NCBI RefSeq assembly: GCF_013385175.1
Contig: NZ_JABZEO010000001.1
Coordinates: 464,385 to 528,384, forward strand
DNA: 64,000 bases
Direction: 5' to 3'
Origin: Allochromatium humboldtianum
GTDB lineage: Bacteria > Pseudomonadota > Gammaproteobacteria > Chromatiales > Chromatiaceae
Shown here one piece after another: positions 10,459 to 19,433 of this stretch. Under the pieces are notes generated by a model. That model ran no database searches, was not told the DNA's origin, and saw nothing but the letters and a program-made list of their open reading frames with translations. The stretch's first letter is position 1. Each line of letters starts with the position of its first letter. The translations under genes were made by a program, and so were the position numbers.

Positions 10459-12066
10459 TCAGTCGGCCGTCCAGCAGAAACGGCCCCGCCCAGTCTCCTT
10501 GGCGCGATACATGGCCATGTCGGCCGTCGTCAGCAGGGCATCCAGGGTCCGCTCGCCGTGATCGAGCACGAGACCGATCGAGGTACCCAGAAGGCAGTCC
10601 CGGTCCTGAATCCGAACCGGACGCTCGAAGACGCCCAGACATTTGCGCGCCACCAGTTCGGCGATCTCGCGGGCCTCATCCGGATCGAGATCCGCCAGCA
10701 GGATGACGAACTCATCGCCGCCGATGCGTGCCAGCGTGTCCTCGCCACGGATCACTCCGCTCAGGCGTGTGGCCACTTCGCGCAGGGCCGCATCGCCCGC
10801 CCCATGTCCCAGGCTGTCATTGATGGTCTTGAAGCCGTCCAGGTCGAGATAGAGGATCGCGAGGCCGTATCCATGACGCTGTGCCCGCGCCTGCGCATGC
10901 TGGACATGGGTCGCCAAGAGCTGACGATTGGGCAGTCCGGTCAGGCCATCGTGCCGGGCCAGATACTCCATCTCGGCACGGCTCTCCAGCAGTTTCTCCA
11001 GGACGCGATTGAAGGCGGCGGTCAAGTGACCGACCTCGTCGTTGCGCACCACGGGCAGGGGTTCGAGCGGGATCTCGCCGCGCGTCATGCATTCGGCGTG
11101 GCGTGCCGCCTCGCGCAGCGGGCGTAGCTGATGGCGCAGTCCGATCACCATGACGAGCAGGAACACGAGTGCCAGGATGGCGCTGGTCGTCAGCATGAAG
11201 TCGCGCAGACGCTCGATCGGTGCGAACAGCTCGTGGGTGGGGAGGCGTGCCACCAGGAACCAGCCGCCCGTAGGCACCGAGGCGATGGCGGCCAATTCCT
11301 CGACGCCGCCGGCGTTGACGTCGATGCCCACGCCGCGAAAGCCCTGCATCGCCATGTCGTGCTGATGATGGATGCCTTCCTTGGGTGTCGGTGTCAGCGT
11401 GATATTGAGATCCGAGGAGCCGAGGAACAGTTGGTCGCGCGGCGAGACCAGGACGAATCCCCCCGTGGCTCCGACCCGCGTGTCATAGAGCGCCTGGACG
11501 AAATTGGCCGACTTCAGCCCCGAGACCCCGACCAGCACGGCCCGCACCTGCCCATCGGTGTCGCGCAGGGGCACGGCCATCGGCAGGACCGGCGCCTTGG
11601 AGACCGAGCTGAACAGGGGGCGGCCGATCACGAACGCACCCTGGATCGCCTGACGGAAGTAGTCGCTGTCCCCGAGCGAAAGGGCGTCCCGGCCGGGCAG
11701 GGGCGGGTAGTCGGCCACCACCATGCCGGTGTCGTCGAGCACCATCAGTCCTTCTGAGAACAGGGGATTGACCGCCTGATGTTCCGCCAGCCTGGCGCGC
11801 AGGGCGATCCTGTCGTCCAGGAGCGCCGGCGGCAGATGATCGGCGACATGCCGGAGCAGTTCGCGGCGATTCACGAGGTCGCGGTCGATCTGGGCGGCGA
11901 CATAGTTGGCCAGCGTCAGCAACTGGCTCGATGTCAGCTCGGTGAGATCCTGGCGCAGATGGCGATCGAGCAGTCCGAACTGGAGACTCGCGTTGAGCAG
12001 GATGATCGCCATGCCTGCCAGGATCAGGCGATTGGCCATGCCCTGCGGATTGATGAGACGTGGCAT
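10459..12066 (-). CDS. Membrane-bound diguanylate cyclase with Cache sensor and HAMP
   Basis: 535 residues from the chosen ATG (MPRLINPQG). The first membrane helix is at about 10-28, followed by a periplasmic Cache-type sensor (about 30-275) with features such as FSSVSKAPVLPMAVP. A second helix is at about 285-305, then HAMP, then the GGDEF domain with RIGGDEF and, five residues earlier, an RGED inhibitory site. Expected to make c-di-GMP in response to an extracellular small molecule. The frame extends upstream to 12285, but that would overlap the 3' end of the oxidoreductase gene and give a low-complexity Arg-rich extension, so 12066 is preferred; an alternative is 12039. Confidence 0.86.
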   Translation of the reverse strand: MPRLINPQGMANRLILAGMAIILLNASLQFGLLDRHLRQDLTELTSSQLLTLANYVAAQIDRDLVNRRELLRHVADHLPPALLDDRIALRARLAEHQAVNPLFSEGLMVLDDTGMVVADYPPLPGRDALSLGDSDYFRQAIQGAFVIGRPLFSSVSKAPVLPMAVPLRDTDGQVRAVLVGVSGLKSANFVQALYDTRVGATGGFVLVSPRDQLFLGSSDLNITLTPTPKEGIHHQHDMAMQGFRGVGIDVNAGGVEELAAIASVPTGGWFLVARLPTHELFAPIERLRDFMLTTSAILALVFLLVMVIGLRHQLRPLREAARHAECMTRGEIPLEPLPVVRNDEVGHLTAAFNRVLEKLLESRAEMEYLARHDGLTGLPNRQLLATHVQHAQARAQRHGYGLAILYLDLDGFKTINDSLGHGAGDAALREVATRLSGVIRGEDTLARIGGDEFVILLADLDPDEAREIAELVARKCLGVFERPVRIQDRDCLLGTSIGLVLDHGERTLDALLTTADMAMYRAKETGRGRFCWTAD

Positions 12067-12143
12067 GCGTTTGGGTCGGTGCTCCGATAGGGGGCGTCGG
12101 CGACGCGCGGTCTCGTCGCGCCCCGAACAGTGTCGCACGCCGC

Positions 12144-13130
12144 TCAGAGTCGGACCAGGATCCGTCCATGTGTCTGGCCGGCGAGCACGCGCTCGAACAC
12201 CTCGGCCAGTCCATCCAGCGCGACTGTTTCGCTCAGCAGTGCGTCCAGGTTCGCCGGCCGCCAATCGTCGGCCAGATGTTGCCACAGTTCGGTACGCAGT
12301 GGATTGGGGACATCCACCGAGTTGCAGCCGAGCAGACTCACGCCACGCAGGATGAAGGGCATGACCGTGGTATGCAGCTCATGCCCGCCCGCCAGACCGA
12401 TGGCGGCGATGTTGCCGCCGGGGACCGTGGTGCGGGTGATCTGGGCCAGGAGTTCGCCGCCGACGTTGTCGATGGCGCCGCCCCATTCGGCCTTCTCCAG
12501 CGGTCGGGTCGCGCCGGACAGGGCTTCGCGGCCGATGATCCGCGCGGCGCCCAATCCCTTCAGCCAGTCGTGCAGATCCGGCTTGCCCGAGAGTGCCGTG
12601 ACCTCATAGCCGAGATGGGCGAGGATGGCGACCGCCATGGAGCCGACCCCGCCGCTGGCGCCTGTCACCAGGATCGGTCCCAGCTCGGGGCGTTGACCAT
12701 TGACCTGCATCCGCTGCACGGCCAGCGCCGCCGTGAATCCAGCCGTGCCCAGGATCATGGCCGCGCGTGCATCGAGTCCCGCCGGCATGGGCACCAGCCA
12801 GTCGCCGGGGACACAGAGGTATTCGGCATAGGCGCCGTCGTGGTCGAAGCTCAAGCCCCAGCCGGTGGCGATGACCGCATCCCCGGCTTTGTAGTTCGGA
12901 TGTCGGGAGACCTCGGCTTCGCCCGCCGCATCGATGCCGCCGACCAGGGGAAAGGTCCGCAGGATCTTGCCGCGACCCGTGCCGGCGAGCGCGTCCTTGT
13001 AGTTGACGCTGGAATACTGGACCCGGATCAGCACCTCGCCCTCAGCCGGTTCCGGCCTGGGTCGCTGTTCGATCCCAGCATGATGGCCCTGGTCGTCGTT
13101 GTGGATACGGAAGGCTGAGTACAGATGCAT
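12144..13130 (-). CDS. acuI: Acrylyl-CoA reductase-type zinc-independent quinone oxidoreductase (YhdH/AcuI family)
   Basis: 328 residues, the usual length for the YhdH/YhfP/AcuI branch of the medium-chain dehydrogenase superfamily. Members reduce acrylyl-CoA to propionyl-CoA with NADPH. Seen: the N-terminal GroES-like fold with SSVNYKDALAGTGRGK, the PLVGGIDAAGEV-like segment, and the Rossmann nucleotide motif VTGASGGVGSMA. No structural zinc cysteines, as expected. The ATG at 13130 (MHLYSAFRIHND) matches family starts; the longer open frame overlaps the methylase-like gene antisensely and is not coding. The exact substrate is inferred from family membership only. Confidence 0.88.
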   Translation of the reverse strand: MHLYSAFRIHNDDQGHHAGIEQRPRPEPAEGEVLIRVQYSSVNYKDALAGTGRGKILRTFPLVGGIDAAGEAEVSRHPNYKAGDAVIATGWGLSFDHDGAYAEYLCVPGDWLVPMPAGLDARAAMILGTAGFTAALAVQRMQVNGQRPELGPILVTGASGGVGSMAVAILAHLGYEVTALSGKPDLHDWLKGLGAARIIGREALSGATRPLEKAEWGGAIDNVGGELLAQITRTTVPGGNIAAIGLAGGHELHTTVMPFILRGVSLLGCNSVDVPNPLRTELWQHLADDWRPANLDALLSETVALDGLAEVFERVLAGQTHGRILVRL

Positions 13131-13179
13131 TGTATGGACCCTGAAACAGATGTTGATGCATGCGTTCGGCGGTTCAGGT

Positions 13180-14916
13180 TCAGTAGCGACGCGCCATCGC
13201 TCTGACGTATTCCGCCTCGCGCCCATCGAGACCATAGAGCCGAAACACCGCCTCATCGACGGCGTCCCGATCGCTTTCGAGCGCCACGGTCGCCAGTTCG
13301 GCGCGCAGCGTTTCCGGCACCTCCGTCCAGCGCGGAATCCGCAGACGCTTGAGCGATGACGCCTGAATCCGTGGATGGCCGGCCGAGCGTGTGTCATAGG
13401 TCGCGACCATCGCCATGGCCACCGATGAGCGCAGAACCGCCTGGAGCGCGCGCGGCTCCCATTCGGACATGGTGACATAGCACAGGCTGTGATGCGGGTA
13501 GAAATGCCCCTCGTCGAACACCACCAGCGTCTCGCCCCGGATGTCGGCCATCAGCAGCTTCGGCCGTTCGACCAGACTCGGGTCGATGCGGTCGATGGTG
13601 CGATACCAGGCCGTCGGGTTGCGTCGGGCGACATGCCGCCCCGCGATCGCCGCCCGATGCCGTTCCAGATATTTCGCCAGCCGTGGATGCTCGTCGAGAT
13701 CGACCAACCGACCATCCGCTCGGAACGGATTGATCACCCCCTGGCCGTGCCACCGGATCTCACCATCGGCCAGATCCCGGGCCATGACCAGCGGCAGCTT
13801 GCAGGCCGGCTCGACCGGCAGGCTCGGATAGTCGTCGATGAAGACGCGGTCACAACCGGTGGCCACGCCGAGTCCGACCTTGCAACCGACCTCGTCCAGC
13901 GTCGGATAGGCCTGTTCGAGCCGACGGATCACGTCCAGGTGCTCTCCGCCGTCGAGCAGCCAGGGCGCGTCGCGTCTTGCGCCGCCGAGCCGTACCTCGG
14001 CGACCAGCGTCTCGTCCGGTGATTCGGCCCCCAGGGTCGCGACCAGATAGGGCAGTTGTTCGATCAGACTCAAGACGCCCGGCTTGACGAGGCGCGTCGT
14101 GCCGAGTGTGTCGGCAGGCGGCTCGACAGGCGGGCGCTCGATGAACGTGAGCGCGGCGAGCCCGTTCGACGCCAAGGCATCGAGACCTTCGAGGTCGATG
14201 AAATGCGTCAGCGTGAACTCCAGCGTGACCTTCGCACGCAATGGGCCGCCGGATTTGTTCCTCAGCCAGCGGCCGGCGCAGACGAATCCGAGCCGTCCGT
14301 CGGGCGCCAGCCGATCCAGGGCGCGCTCGAAGAAGGCGATCGAGAGATCGGCACGATCATAGAGGGTGTGGAAACGCCGCCGGTACTCACGCCGCAGGAC
14401 GCTGGGCAGGCGCTCCAGACGCACCTGGGGCGGTCGTCCGACCACGCAATCGAACTCGCCGCGCAGATGACAGAGCAGGAAGTCGTCGCGGATCAGCCAG
14501 ACCGTGCGCAGCCGGTGCGCATCGCGTTCAGAGAGCCCCGCCGCGACCAGTCGCGCCTCGACAGCGCGCGCGGTCGCGTCATGGTCGGCGATGTGCGGCT
14601 CGACGGCACGAATGGTCTCGCGCAGCTCGCGCACCGCCTCGCTCGCCTGACCGCCGGCCAGACTGTAGGCCGCGAGCAGACGCTCGATCGCGGCCAGCAG
14701 CACCTCGCCCTGGCCGAACGCCGGTTCGAGCAGCCGTAAGCGATACAGCGGTCGGTCGGGCGTATAGCCGGCCAGATCCAGGAGGGCGTTCACGACCTCG
14801 GGCGGCGTGGAGACGCTATCACGTTCGGTGTCGTGCTGTCGTGCCAGTCGCGACAGTGCGCTCTTGATGGCGGGACAGCGGGCCGCGGGGCCAAGGACGT
14901 CTAGAAGCGGACTCAT
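13180..14916 (-). CDS. DNA adenine methylase-like protein with altered catalytic motif
   Basis: 578 residues resembling the gamma-type N6-adenine methylases of type IIG/Eco57I and PglX style. The AdoMet-binding motif LEPAFGQG is at 63-70, a DDF/DFD segment precedes motif IV, and the C-terminal half (from about 290) looks like a target-recognition/TaqI-like domain with SAGHPRIQASSLKRLRIPRW. The catalytic NPPY box is replaced by GRPPQ (160-164), so Asn161 is Arg and the aromatic residue is lost. That should abolish or change methylation. No restriction gene adjoins it. It may be a DNA-binding remnant, a regulator, or an enzyme with unusual chemistry. Confidence 0.72.
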   Translation of the reverse strand: MSPLLDVLGPAARCPAIKSALSRLARQHDTERDSVSTPPEVVNALLDLAGYTPDRPLYRLRLLEPAFGQGEVLLAAIERLLAAYSLAGGQASEAVRELRETIRAVEPHIADHDATARAVEARLVAAGLSERDAHRLRTVWLIRDDFLLCHLRGEFDCVVGRPPQVRLERLPSVLRREYRRRFHTLYDRADLSIAFFERALDRLAPDGRLGFVCAGRWLRNKSGGPLRAKVTLEFTLTHFIDLEGLDALASNGLAALTFIERPPVEPPADTLGTTRLVKPGVLSLIEQLPYLVATLGAESPDETLVAEVRLGGARRDAPWLLDGGEHLDVIRRLEQAYPTLDEVGCKVGLGVATGCDRVFIDDYPSLPVEPACKLPLVMARDLADGEIRWHGQGVINPFRADGRLVDLDEHPRLAKYLERHRAAIAGRHVARRNPTAWYRTIDRIDPSLVERPKLLMADIRGETLVVFDEGHFYPHHSLCYVTMSEWEPRALQAVLRSSVAMAMVATYDTRSAGHPRIQASSLKRLRIPRWTEVPETLRAELATVALESDRDAVDEAVFRLYGLDGREAEYVRAMARRY

Positions 14917-15055
14917 CGAGAATCAGACGATCGATCACTTGGGCAGGATGAAGAAACGTTAAGCTTATACCGTGCGCTGGTCGACTCGACTACACTAGTT
15001 CGAATCATTCTCTACAACGATCTCAGTTCCATCAACGCACCACAAGGAGCCCCCA
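14917..15055. promoter_or_regulatory. Divergent intergenic region upstream of terD-like gene
   Basis: About 140 non-coding bases between the divergently read methylase-like gene and the first TerD gene. They are more AT-rich than the flanks (for example AAACGTTAAGCTTATACC) and must hold the promoter(s) of both transcription units. An AAGGAG ribosome site lies at about 15041-15046, roughly ten bases before the ATG at 15056. I could not assign -35/-10 boxes with confidence. Confidence 0.4.
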
Positions 15056-15634
15056 ATGGCCATCAGTTTGCAAAAAGGCGGTAACGTCAGTCTGACCAAG
15101 ACCGATCCGGGTCTGACCAATGTCCAAGTCGGACTGGGCTGGGACGCGCGTTCCACCGACGGCGCGGCCTTCGATCTGGACGCCAGTGTGTTCCTGGTCG
15201 GCGATGACGGCAAGGTGCTGTCGGACGGTCACTTCGTCTTCTACAACCAGAAGACCTCGCCCGACGGCGCCGTGATCCATGCCGGCGACAACACCACGGG
15301 CGCCGGCGAGGGCGACGACGAGACCGTCTCCATCAATCTGCCGGGCGTCGAGGCGGGCGTGAAGCGCGTGGTCTTCGCCGTCACTATCCACGAGGCCGAG
15401 AGCCGCAAACAGAACTTCGGCATGGTGCGCAACGCCTTCATGCGCGTGCTGAACAAAGACAGCAGTACCGAGCTGGCCCGTTTCGACCTCTCCGAGGACT
15501 ACTCGACCGAGACGGCCATGATCTTCGGCGAGATCTACCGCAACGGCGAGGAGTGGAAGTTCAAGGCTGTCGGCCAGGGCTTCGCCGGCGGCCTGGGCGC
15601 GCTGGCCAAGGATCACGGCGTCAACATCGGTTGA
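15056..15634 (+). CDS. terD: TerD-family stress protein
   Basis: 192 residues, the standard length of TerD/TerE/CABP1 proteins. The opening [15 protein letters not shown], the GWDAR...FDLDAS segment and [15 protein letters not shown] form the calcium-binding Ter fold known from TerD. Family members are linked to tellurite resistance, phage inhibition, colicin tolerance and chemical stress. It is followed by an AIM24-like gene and a second TerD paralogue in the same direction. No terC, terB or terA is present, so this is a reduced Ter module, and tellurite resistance itself is not implied. Confidence 0.92.
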   Translation: MAISLQKGGNVSLTKTDPGLTNVQVGLGWDARSTDGAAFDLDASVFLVGDDGKVLSDGHFVFYNQKTSPDGAVIHAGDNTTGAGEGDDETVSINLPGVEAGVKRVVFAVTIHEAESRKQNFGMVRNAFMRVLNKDSSTELARFDLSEDYSTETAMIFGEIYRNGEEWKFKAVGQGFAGGLGALAKDHGVNIG

Positions 15635-15740
15635 TTCCAAGCTGCCAGCGTCCGGCGATCGGCTTCCAGCAACAGCGCTGGCGGCTGGTCGCCGGTTGCC
15701 GGACGCCTCATTGCTTTCATCCGCTAGGGGAGGCCAAGCC

Positions 15741-16427
15741 ATGCCAACCTTCACGGTCACTGGAGAGATCGATCCGTTTCTGCATGTGAGTCTGAGCAAG
15801 GGCGAACGGGTCTTCTGCGAGTCCGGCGCCATGGTCATGATGGAAGAGCCGCTGCAAGTGAAGGGCCAGATGCGCGGCGGCTTCGGACGTGCGCTGCTGC
15901 GGCGTCTGGCCAATGACGAGTCCTTCTTCCAGCAGGAGATCGAGGCCGTCGGCGGCGACGGCGACTGTCTGCTCTCACCGACCATGCCCGGTTCGATCGA
16001 GCTGCTCGACGTCACCCCCAGTTCGTCCTACACACTCTCCGACAGCAGCTTTCTCGCCGCCGAATCCGGCGTGCAAGTCAATCCACGGCTCAATACGGTC
16101 GGCGGCGGGCTGTTCGGCGGCACCGGCGGTTTCGTGATCATGGAAGCGGTTGGGCAGGGCAAGCTGGCCGTGTCGGGTTTCGGCTCGATCTTCACCCTGG
16201 ATGTCACGCACGGTCGCGATATCGTCATCGACAACAATCATGCGGTGGCCTGGTCATCGAGTCTGCTCTACGAGGTCGGGATGCCGCGCACGGGCGGCGG
16301 CTTCTTCGGCTCGATCGTCAACTCCGTGACCTCGGGCGAAGGGTTGGTGATCCGGTTTCGCGGTCAGGGCAAGGTCGTCATCTGCTCGCGCAACAAGACC
16401 ATCTTCCGACCCCAGCAAGGGCAATGA
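15741..16427 (+). CDS. AIM24 / TIGR00266-family protein
   Basis: 228 residues of the AIM24 (TIGR00266) family, a beta-rich fold of unknown biochemical role also present in mitochondria. Recognisable are the opening sequence FTVTGEIDPFLHVSLSKGE, the GAMVMMEEPLQVKGQMRGGF block and the Gly-rich segments GGGLFGGTGG and GGGFFGSIVNSVTSGEG. The ATG at 15741 is chosen because GGAGG lies about 8 bases upstream; an upstream in-frame ATG (15696) lacks a good site. The gene sits between two terD paralogues. TerD-AIM24 pairings recur in bacteria, but what the combination does is unknown. Confidence 0.86.
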   Translation: MPTFTVTGEIDPFLHVSLSKGERVFCESGAMVMMEEPLQVKGQMRGGFGRALLRRLANDESFFQQEIEAVGGDGDCLLSPTMPGSIELLDVTPSSSYTLSDSSFLAAESGVQVNPRLNTVGGGLFGGTGGFVIMEAVGQGKLAVSGFGSIFTLDVTHGRDIVIDNNHAVAWSSSLLYEVGMPRTGGGFFGSIVNSVTSGEGLVIRFRGQGKVVICSRNKTIFRPQQGQ

Positions 16428-16518
16428 CCGCGTGCGCATTCCAGCCGTTTCAACAATCACCACGTATCCAGCAATCCATGCCGCGCCAGACGCGGTTCAT
16501 CACTGAGGAGTCGTCATC

Positions 16519-17115
16519 ATGGGCATCAGTCTTCAGAAAGGTCAAAAGATCTCGCTCGAAAAAGAGGCCGGCGGCGGTCTGACCCGCATCGTCATGGGCC
16601 TGGGCTGGGATGCCGCTCAGTCCGGCAAGGGCGGTCTACTGGGCGGTCTGTTCGGCGGCGGCGGGAACGACAGCATCGACCTCGACGCCTCCTGTCTGCT
16701 GTTCGACGAAGCAGGCGAGCTGGTCGACGCGGTCTGGTTCCGCCAGCTCACCAGCCGCGACGGCAGTATCCATCACACCGGCGACAACCGCACCGGTGAG
16801 GGCGCGGGCGACGACGAGCAAATCAAGGTCGATCTCGCGGCGGTACCGGCCAACGTCAAGAGTCTGGTGTTCACCGTCAACAACTACACCGGCCAGGATT
16901 TCTCGCAGGTGGCCAATGCCTACTGTCGCATCCTCAACGGTGCGAACAACAGTGAGATCGCCCGCTATGATCTGAGCTGTCAGGGCAGCCACTCGGCCAT
17001 GCTCATGGCCAAGGTCTATCGTCACAATGGCGAATGGAAGATGCACGCCATCGGCGAGGTCGGTCAGGGGCGGACCTTCGAGCAGCTCCTGCCGCAGATC
17101 AAACCGCATCTTTGA
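16519..17115 (+). CDS. terD: TerD-family stress protein, second paralogue
   Basis: 198 residues, clearly related to the gene at 15056 (MGISLQKGQKISLEKEAGG, GLGWDAAQ, IDLDASC, HTGDNRTGEGAGDDE) but with a Gly-rich insertion GGLLGGLFGGGGND near residues 36-50. Such loops occur in TerZ-like members. The Asp-rich calcium-binding positions are kept. A GGAG-type ribosome site (TGAGGAG) lies about 10 bases before the ATG. Likely co-transcribed with terD and the AIM24 gene. Confidence 0.9.
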   Translation: MGISLQKGQKISLEKEAGGGLTRIVMGLGWDAAQSGKGGLLGGLFGGGGNDSIDLDASCLLFDEAGELVDAVWFRQLTSRDGSIHHTGDNRTGEGAGDDEQIKVDLAAVPANVKSLVFTVNNYTGQDFSQVANAYCRILNGANNSEIARYDLSCQGSHSAMLMAKVYRHNGEWKMHAIGEVGQGRTFEQLLPQIKPHL

Positions 17116-17153
17116 GAACGTCCGTGCTATGTAGCGCTCTTACCTGAAACCGC

Positions 17154-18569
17154 TCAACCGATGACCACGTCGGTTTGGGGCAGGCGTTCCAGCAGGGCGT
17201 GTTGCAGGGCGTGCTTGGCGTCTGTGTCGCCGTGGACGAGGATGATCTTCTTGGGCTTGACCCGCAGGCGGGTGACGAAGTTGATCAGGTCTTTTTGATC
17301 GGCGTGGGCGGAGTAGCCGCCGAGGGTATGGATGCCGGCGCGGATGTCGAGGCGGGTGCCGTCGAGGTCGACATAGCCGCCGCGCGGTCCGTAGCGCTGG
17401 ATTGCCCAGCCGGGGGTGCCGGCGGCCTGGTAGCCGACGAAGAGGACGTCGTGGCGTGGGTCGCCGAGCATGGCTTTGAGGTAGTTGACGATGCGTCCGC
17501 CGGCGCACATGCCGCTGGCGGCGATGACGATGGCTGGGCGGGCGCTGCGGGTCAGGTAGTCGACGGTGCGCAGGTGGGTGGCGTGGTCGTCGATGGTGAT
17601 GAGTTGTTCGAAGTCGAGTGGGTGGCGGCCTGAGTCGAGTCGGCTTTTGGCTTCGCGGTCCCAGTGGTCGCGCAGGCGGGCGTAGCCGGCGGTGAAGTCG
17701 GCGGCCAGGGGGGAGTCGAGGATGATGTCGAGGTCGTGCCAGGTGCGTCCTTTGGTCAGGCGTCGTTGGCGATGTTGGTGGATGATGGCTTCGAGTTCGT
17801 AGAGCAGTTCCTGGGTGCGGCCGATGCTGAAGGCGGGGATGAGCAGGGTTCCGTCGTTGTCGAAGGCGTGTTCGACGATGGCGCGCAGGCGGTCGCGTCG
17901 TGAGCGGCGGTCTTCGTGGAGTCGGTCGCCGTAGGTGCTTTCGAGGACGACGATGTCGGCGGCGTAGGGGGATTTGGGGGCGGGCAGCAGGGGGGTATGG
18001 GGAGCGCCGAGGTCGCCGGAGAAGAGGACGCGGGTGGCGGTTCCTCCTTGGCGCAGGTCGCATTCGACGTAGGCGGAGCCGAGGATGTGGCCGGCGGGTT
18101 TGAGTCGGAGGCGCAGGCTGGGGTCGCCGGTCGTGAGGCTGTGCCACTGGCCGTAGGGGAGGGGGACGGTGAGTTGGCGGACGCGGTCGAGCACTCGGGC
18201 GATGAGTTTGGCGTCGCGCGTGACGCCGACTTTGAGGGCGTCTTCGATGACGAGTGGGAGCAGCTCGGCGGAGGCTTGACTACAATAGATGGGAGACTTG
18301 AAGCCGGCGGCGAGCAGGTAGGGCAGGCGGCCGATATGATCGATATGTACATGTGTGACGATCAGGGCGAGGATCGGTTCGACGGGGAACTCGATCTGGA
18401 GGCGGTCGTGGCCGGCGCCCTGGGTGGATGTTTCGGCGCCCTGGAAGAGGCCGCAGTCGATCAGGATCGATTGGCCGTTGCCGAGTTGGAGTTCGTGGCA
18501 GGAGCCGGTGACGCCTGTGGTGGCGCCGTGGTGGAGGATGGTTGGATTTGGCCTGTGTTGATGAGTCAT
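17154..18569 (-). CDS. Metallo-beta-lactamase/beta-CASP ribonuclease (RNA-processing exonuclease type)
   Basis: 471 residues. The metallo-beta-lactamase core carries HxHxDH as HVHIDH (73-78), the dizinc site. A beta-CASP insertion follows (about 215-350, including LIPAFSIGRTQELLYEL), then the RMMBL-type C-terminus with GYSAHADQKDL and VHGD. These are hallmarks of bacterial/archaeal YsH1-CPSF-like nucleases that process RNA. A GAGGT site precedes the ATG by about six bases. Convergent with the second terD. Its 3' half and stop context are partly repeated, in decayed form, at 19404-20372. Confidence 0.9.
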   Translation of the reverse strand: MTHQHRPNPTILHHGATTGVTGSCHELQLGNGQSILIDCGLFQGAETSTQGAGHDRLQIEFPVEPILALIVTHVHIDHIGRLPYLLAAGFKSPIYCSQASAELLPLVIEDALKVGVTRDAKLIARVLDRVRQLTVPLPYGQWHSLTTGDPSLRLRLKPAGHILGSAYVECDLRQGGTATRVLFSGDLGAPHTPLLPAPKSPYAADIVVLESTYGDRLHEDRRSRRDRLRAIVEHAFDNDGTLLIPAFSIGRTQELLYELEAIIHQHRQRRLTKGRTWHDLDIILDSPLAADFTAGYARLRDHWDREAKSRLDSGRHPLDFEQLITIDDHATHLRTVDYLTRSARPAIVIAASGMCAGGRIVNYLKAMLGDPRHDVLFVGYQAAGTPGWAIQRYGPRGGYVDLDGTRLDIRAGIHTLGGYSAHADQKDLINFVTRLRVKPKKIILVHGDTDAKHALQHALLERLPQTDVVIG

Positions 18570-18646
18570 GTTTACCTCGGGTGCCGGCGATGATGCCGCC
18601 TCTTGTTGACTCGTTAACTCGGTTTGGGGTCGGTGGACGGCCAGGA

Positions 18647-19060
18647 TCAGACGAAGGTCGCCGGCGATACTCCGAAGCGTTCGCTCAAAGCGCGGATTTG
18701 ACGAAGGTTGAGTTCGCGCTTGCCGGCCAGGATTTCGGAAACGACGCCCTGACTGCCGATGTCCGATAGATCGCTCTGCCTCAGTCCGTGCTGTTCGATC
18801 AGAAACTTCAAGGCTTGCAAACCTGTTGCCTCGGGCAACGGATGGGTCTCGGCCTCATAGTCTGCGATAAGGTCGCCCACGATATCGACGAGTTCCATGG
18901 CGGGATGCTGTTCGTTGCCCTGGGCTTCGTCGAGTAGGATTTCGAGCATCTCGATCATGTGAGCGTAGTGGGTTTGGTCGCGGATTGGAGCGATGTCGGT
19001 CGCGCGGCGAAAGTTCTCCCAAGCCGGAAGCAGGCGGTTGATGTCGATTTGTGCATTCAC
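18647..19060 (-). CDS. higA: HigA-like antitoxin
   Basis: 137 residues with a C-terminal helix-turn-helix (from about 80: ALKFLIEQHGLRQSDLSDI through ILAGKRELNLRQIRAL), as in the HigA family, where the antitoxin both binds the toxin and represses the operon. The N-terminal half is acidic and helical. Its ATG overlaps the toxin stop by four bases. Toxin-first order, with a GTG-started toxin, is the classical higBA layout. Confidence 0.88.
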   Translation of the reverse strand: MNAQIDINRLLPAWENFRRATDIAPIRDQTHYAHMIEMLEILLDEAQGNEQHPAMELVDIVGDLIADYEAETHPLPEATGLQALKFLIEQHGLRQSDLSDIGSQGVVSEILAGKRELNLRQIRALSERFGVSPATFV

Positions 19061-19344
19061 GGTTTCCAGGTTCCTCTGTCGTAGTCTTGATGGGTGAGGA
19101 CGGCCTTGATATACAGGATTTGCTTCTCGAACCGGATATAGGCGATCAGGCGGTATTTGTTGCCGCCGATGTCGAACACCACCAGGTCGCCGACACTGTC
19201 AACGCTGTTGAAAGTGGCCTTGAGTTCGGCCCAGTTGGAAAATCGGTTCTTCTCGATCACCCGCCGCCAGCCCTGCAATGGGGCTTCGGCTTGCGGATGG
19301 TCGGCCGCGAAGGCCCGCAGTGCGCTGTTGCTGATGACTTTCAC
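19057..19344 (-). CDS. higB: HigB-like toxin (mRNA interferase)
   Basis: 95 residues of the HigB-type RelE-superfamily toxin (pattern WRRVIEKNRFSNWAELKATF followed by VVFDIGGNKYRLIAYI and YIKAVLTHQDYDRG). Such toxins cleave ribosome-bound mRNA. The start codon is GTG at 19342-19344. A perfect 15-base palindrome lies just upstream. The pair sits between an intact beta-CASP gene and its decayed copy, so it may have arrived with, or caused, the rearrangement. Confidence 0.88.
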   Translation of the reverse strand: MKVISNSALRAFAADHPQAEAPLQGWRRVIEKNRFSNWAELKATFNSVDSVGDLVVFDIGGNKYRLIAYIRFEKQILYIKAVLTHQDYDRGTWKP

Positions 19345-19355
19345 CCAAAAAATCT

Positions 19356-19370
19356 ATCTCAATTTGAGAT
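19356..19370. promoter_or_regulatory. Palindromic operator upstream of higBA
   Basis: ATCTCAATTTGAGAT is a perfect inverted repeat with 7-base arms around a central T, located 12 bases upstream of the higB start codon. Position and symmetry fit an autoregulatory HigA operator. This is inferred from position; there is no binding evidence. Confidence 0.6.
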
Positions 19371-19433
19371 GGCGCTCCATTGGTCGCAGGATAGGCATCT
19401 GATCTGAAACCGCTCAACCTATAACCACCTCGG

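Noticed and set aside
12067..12285. N-terminal extension of the Cache-GGDEF protein
   Set aside because: It would overlap the 3' end of the acuI-like gene and encodes an Arg-rich low-complexity segment without family similarity.
15056..17115. Complete tellurite-resistance operon
   Set aside because: terA, terB and terC are absent, so only a reduced TerD/AIM24 set is supported.
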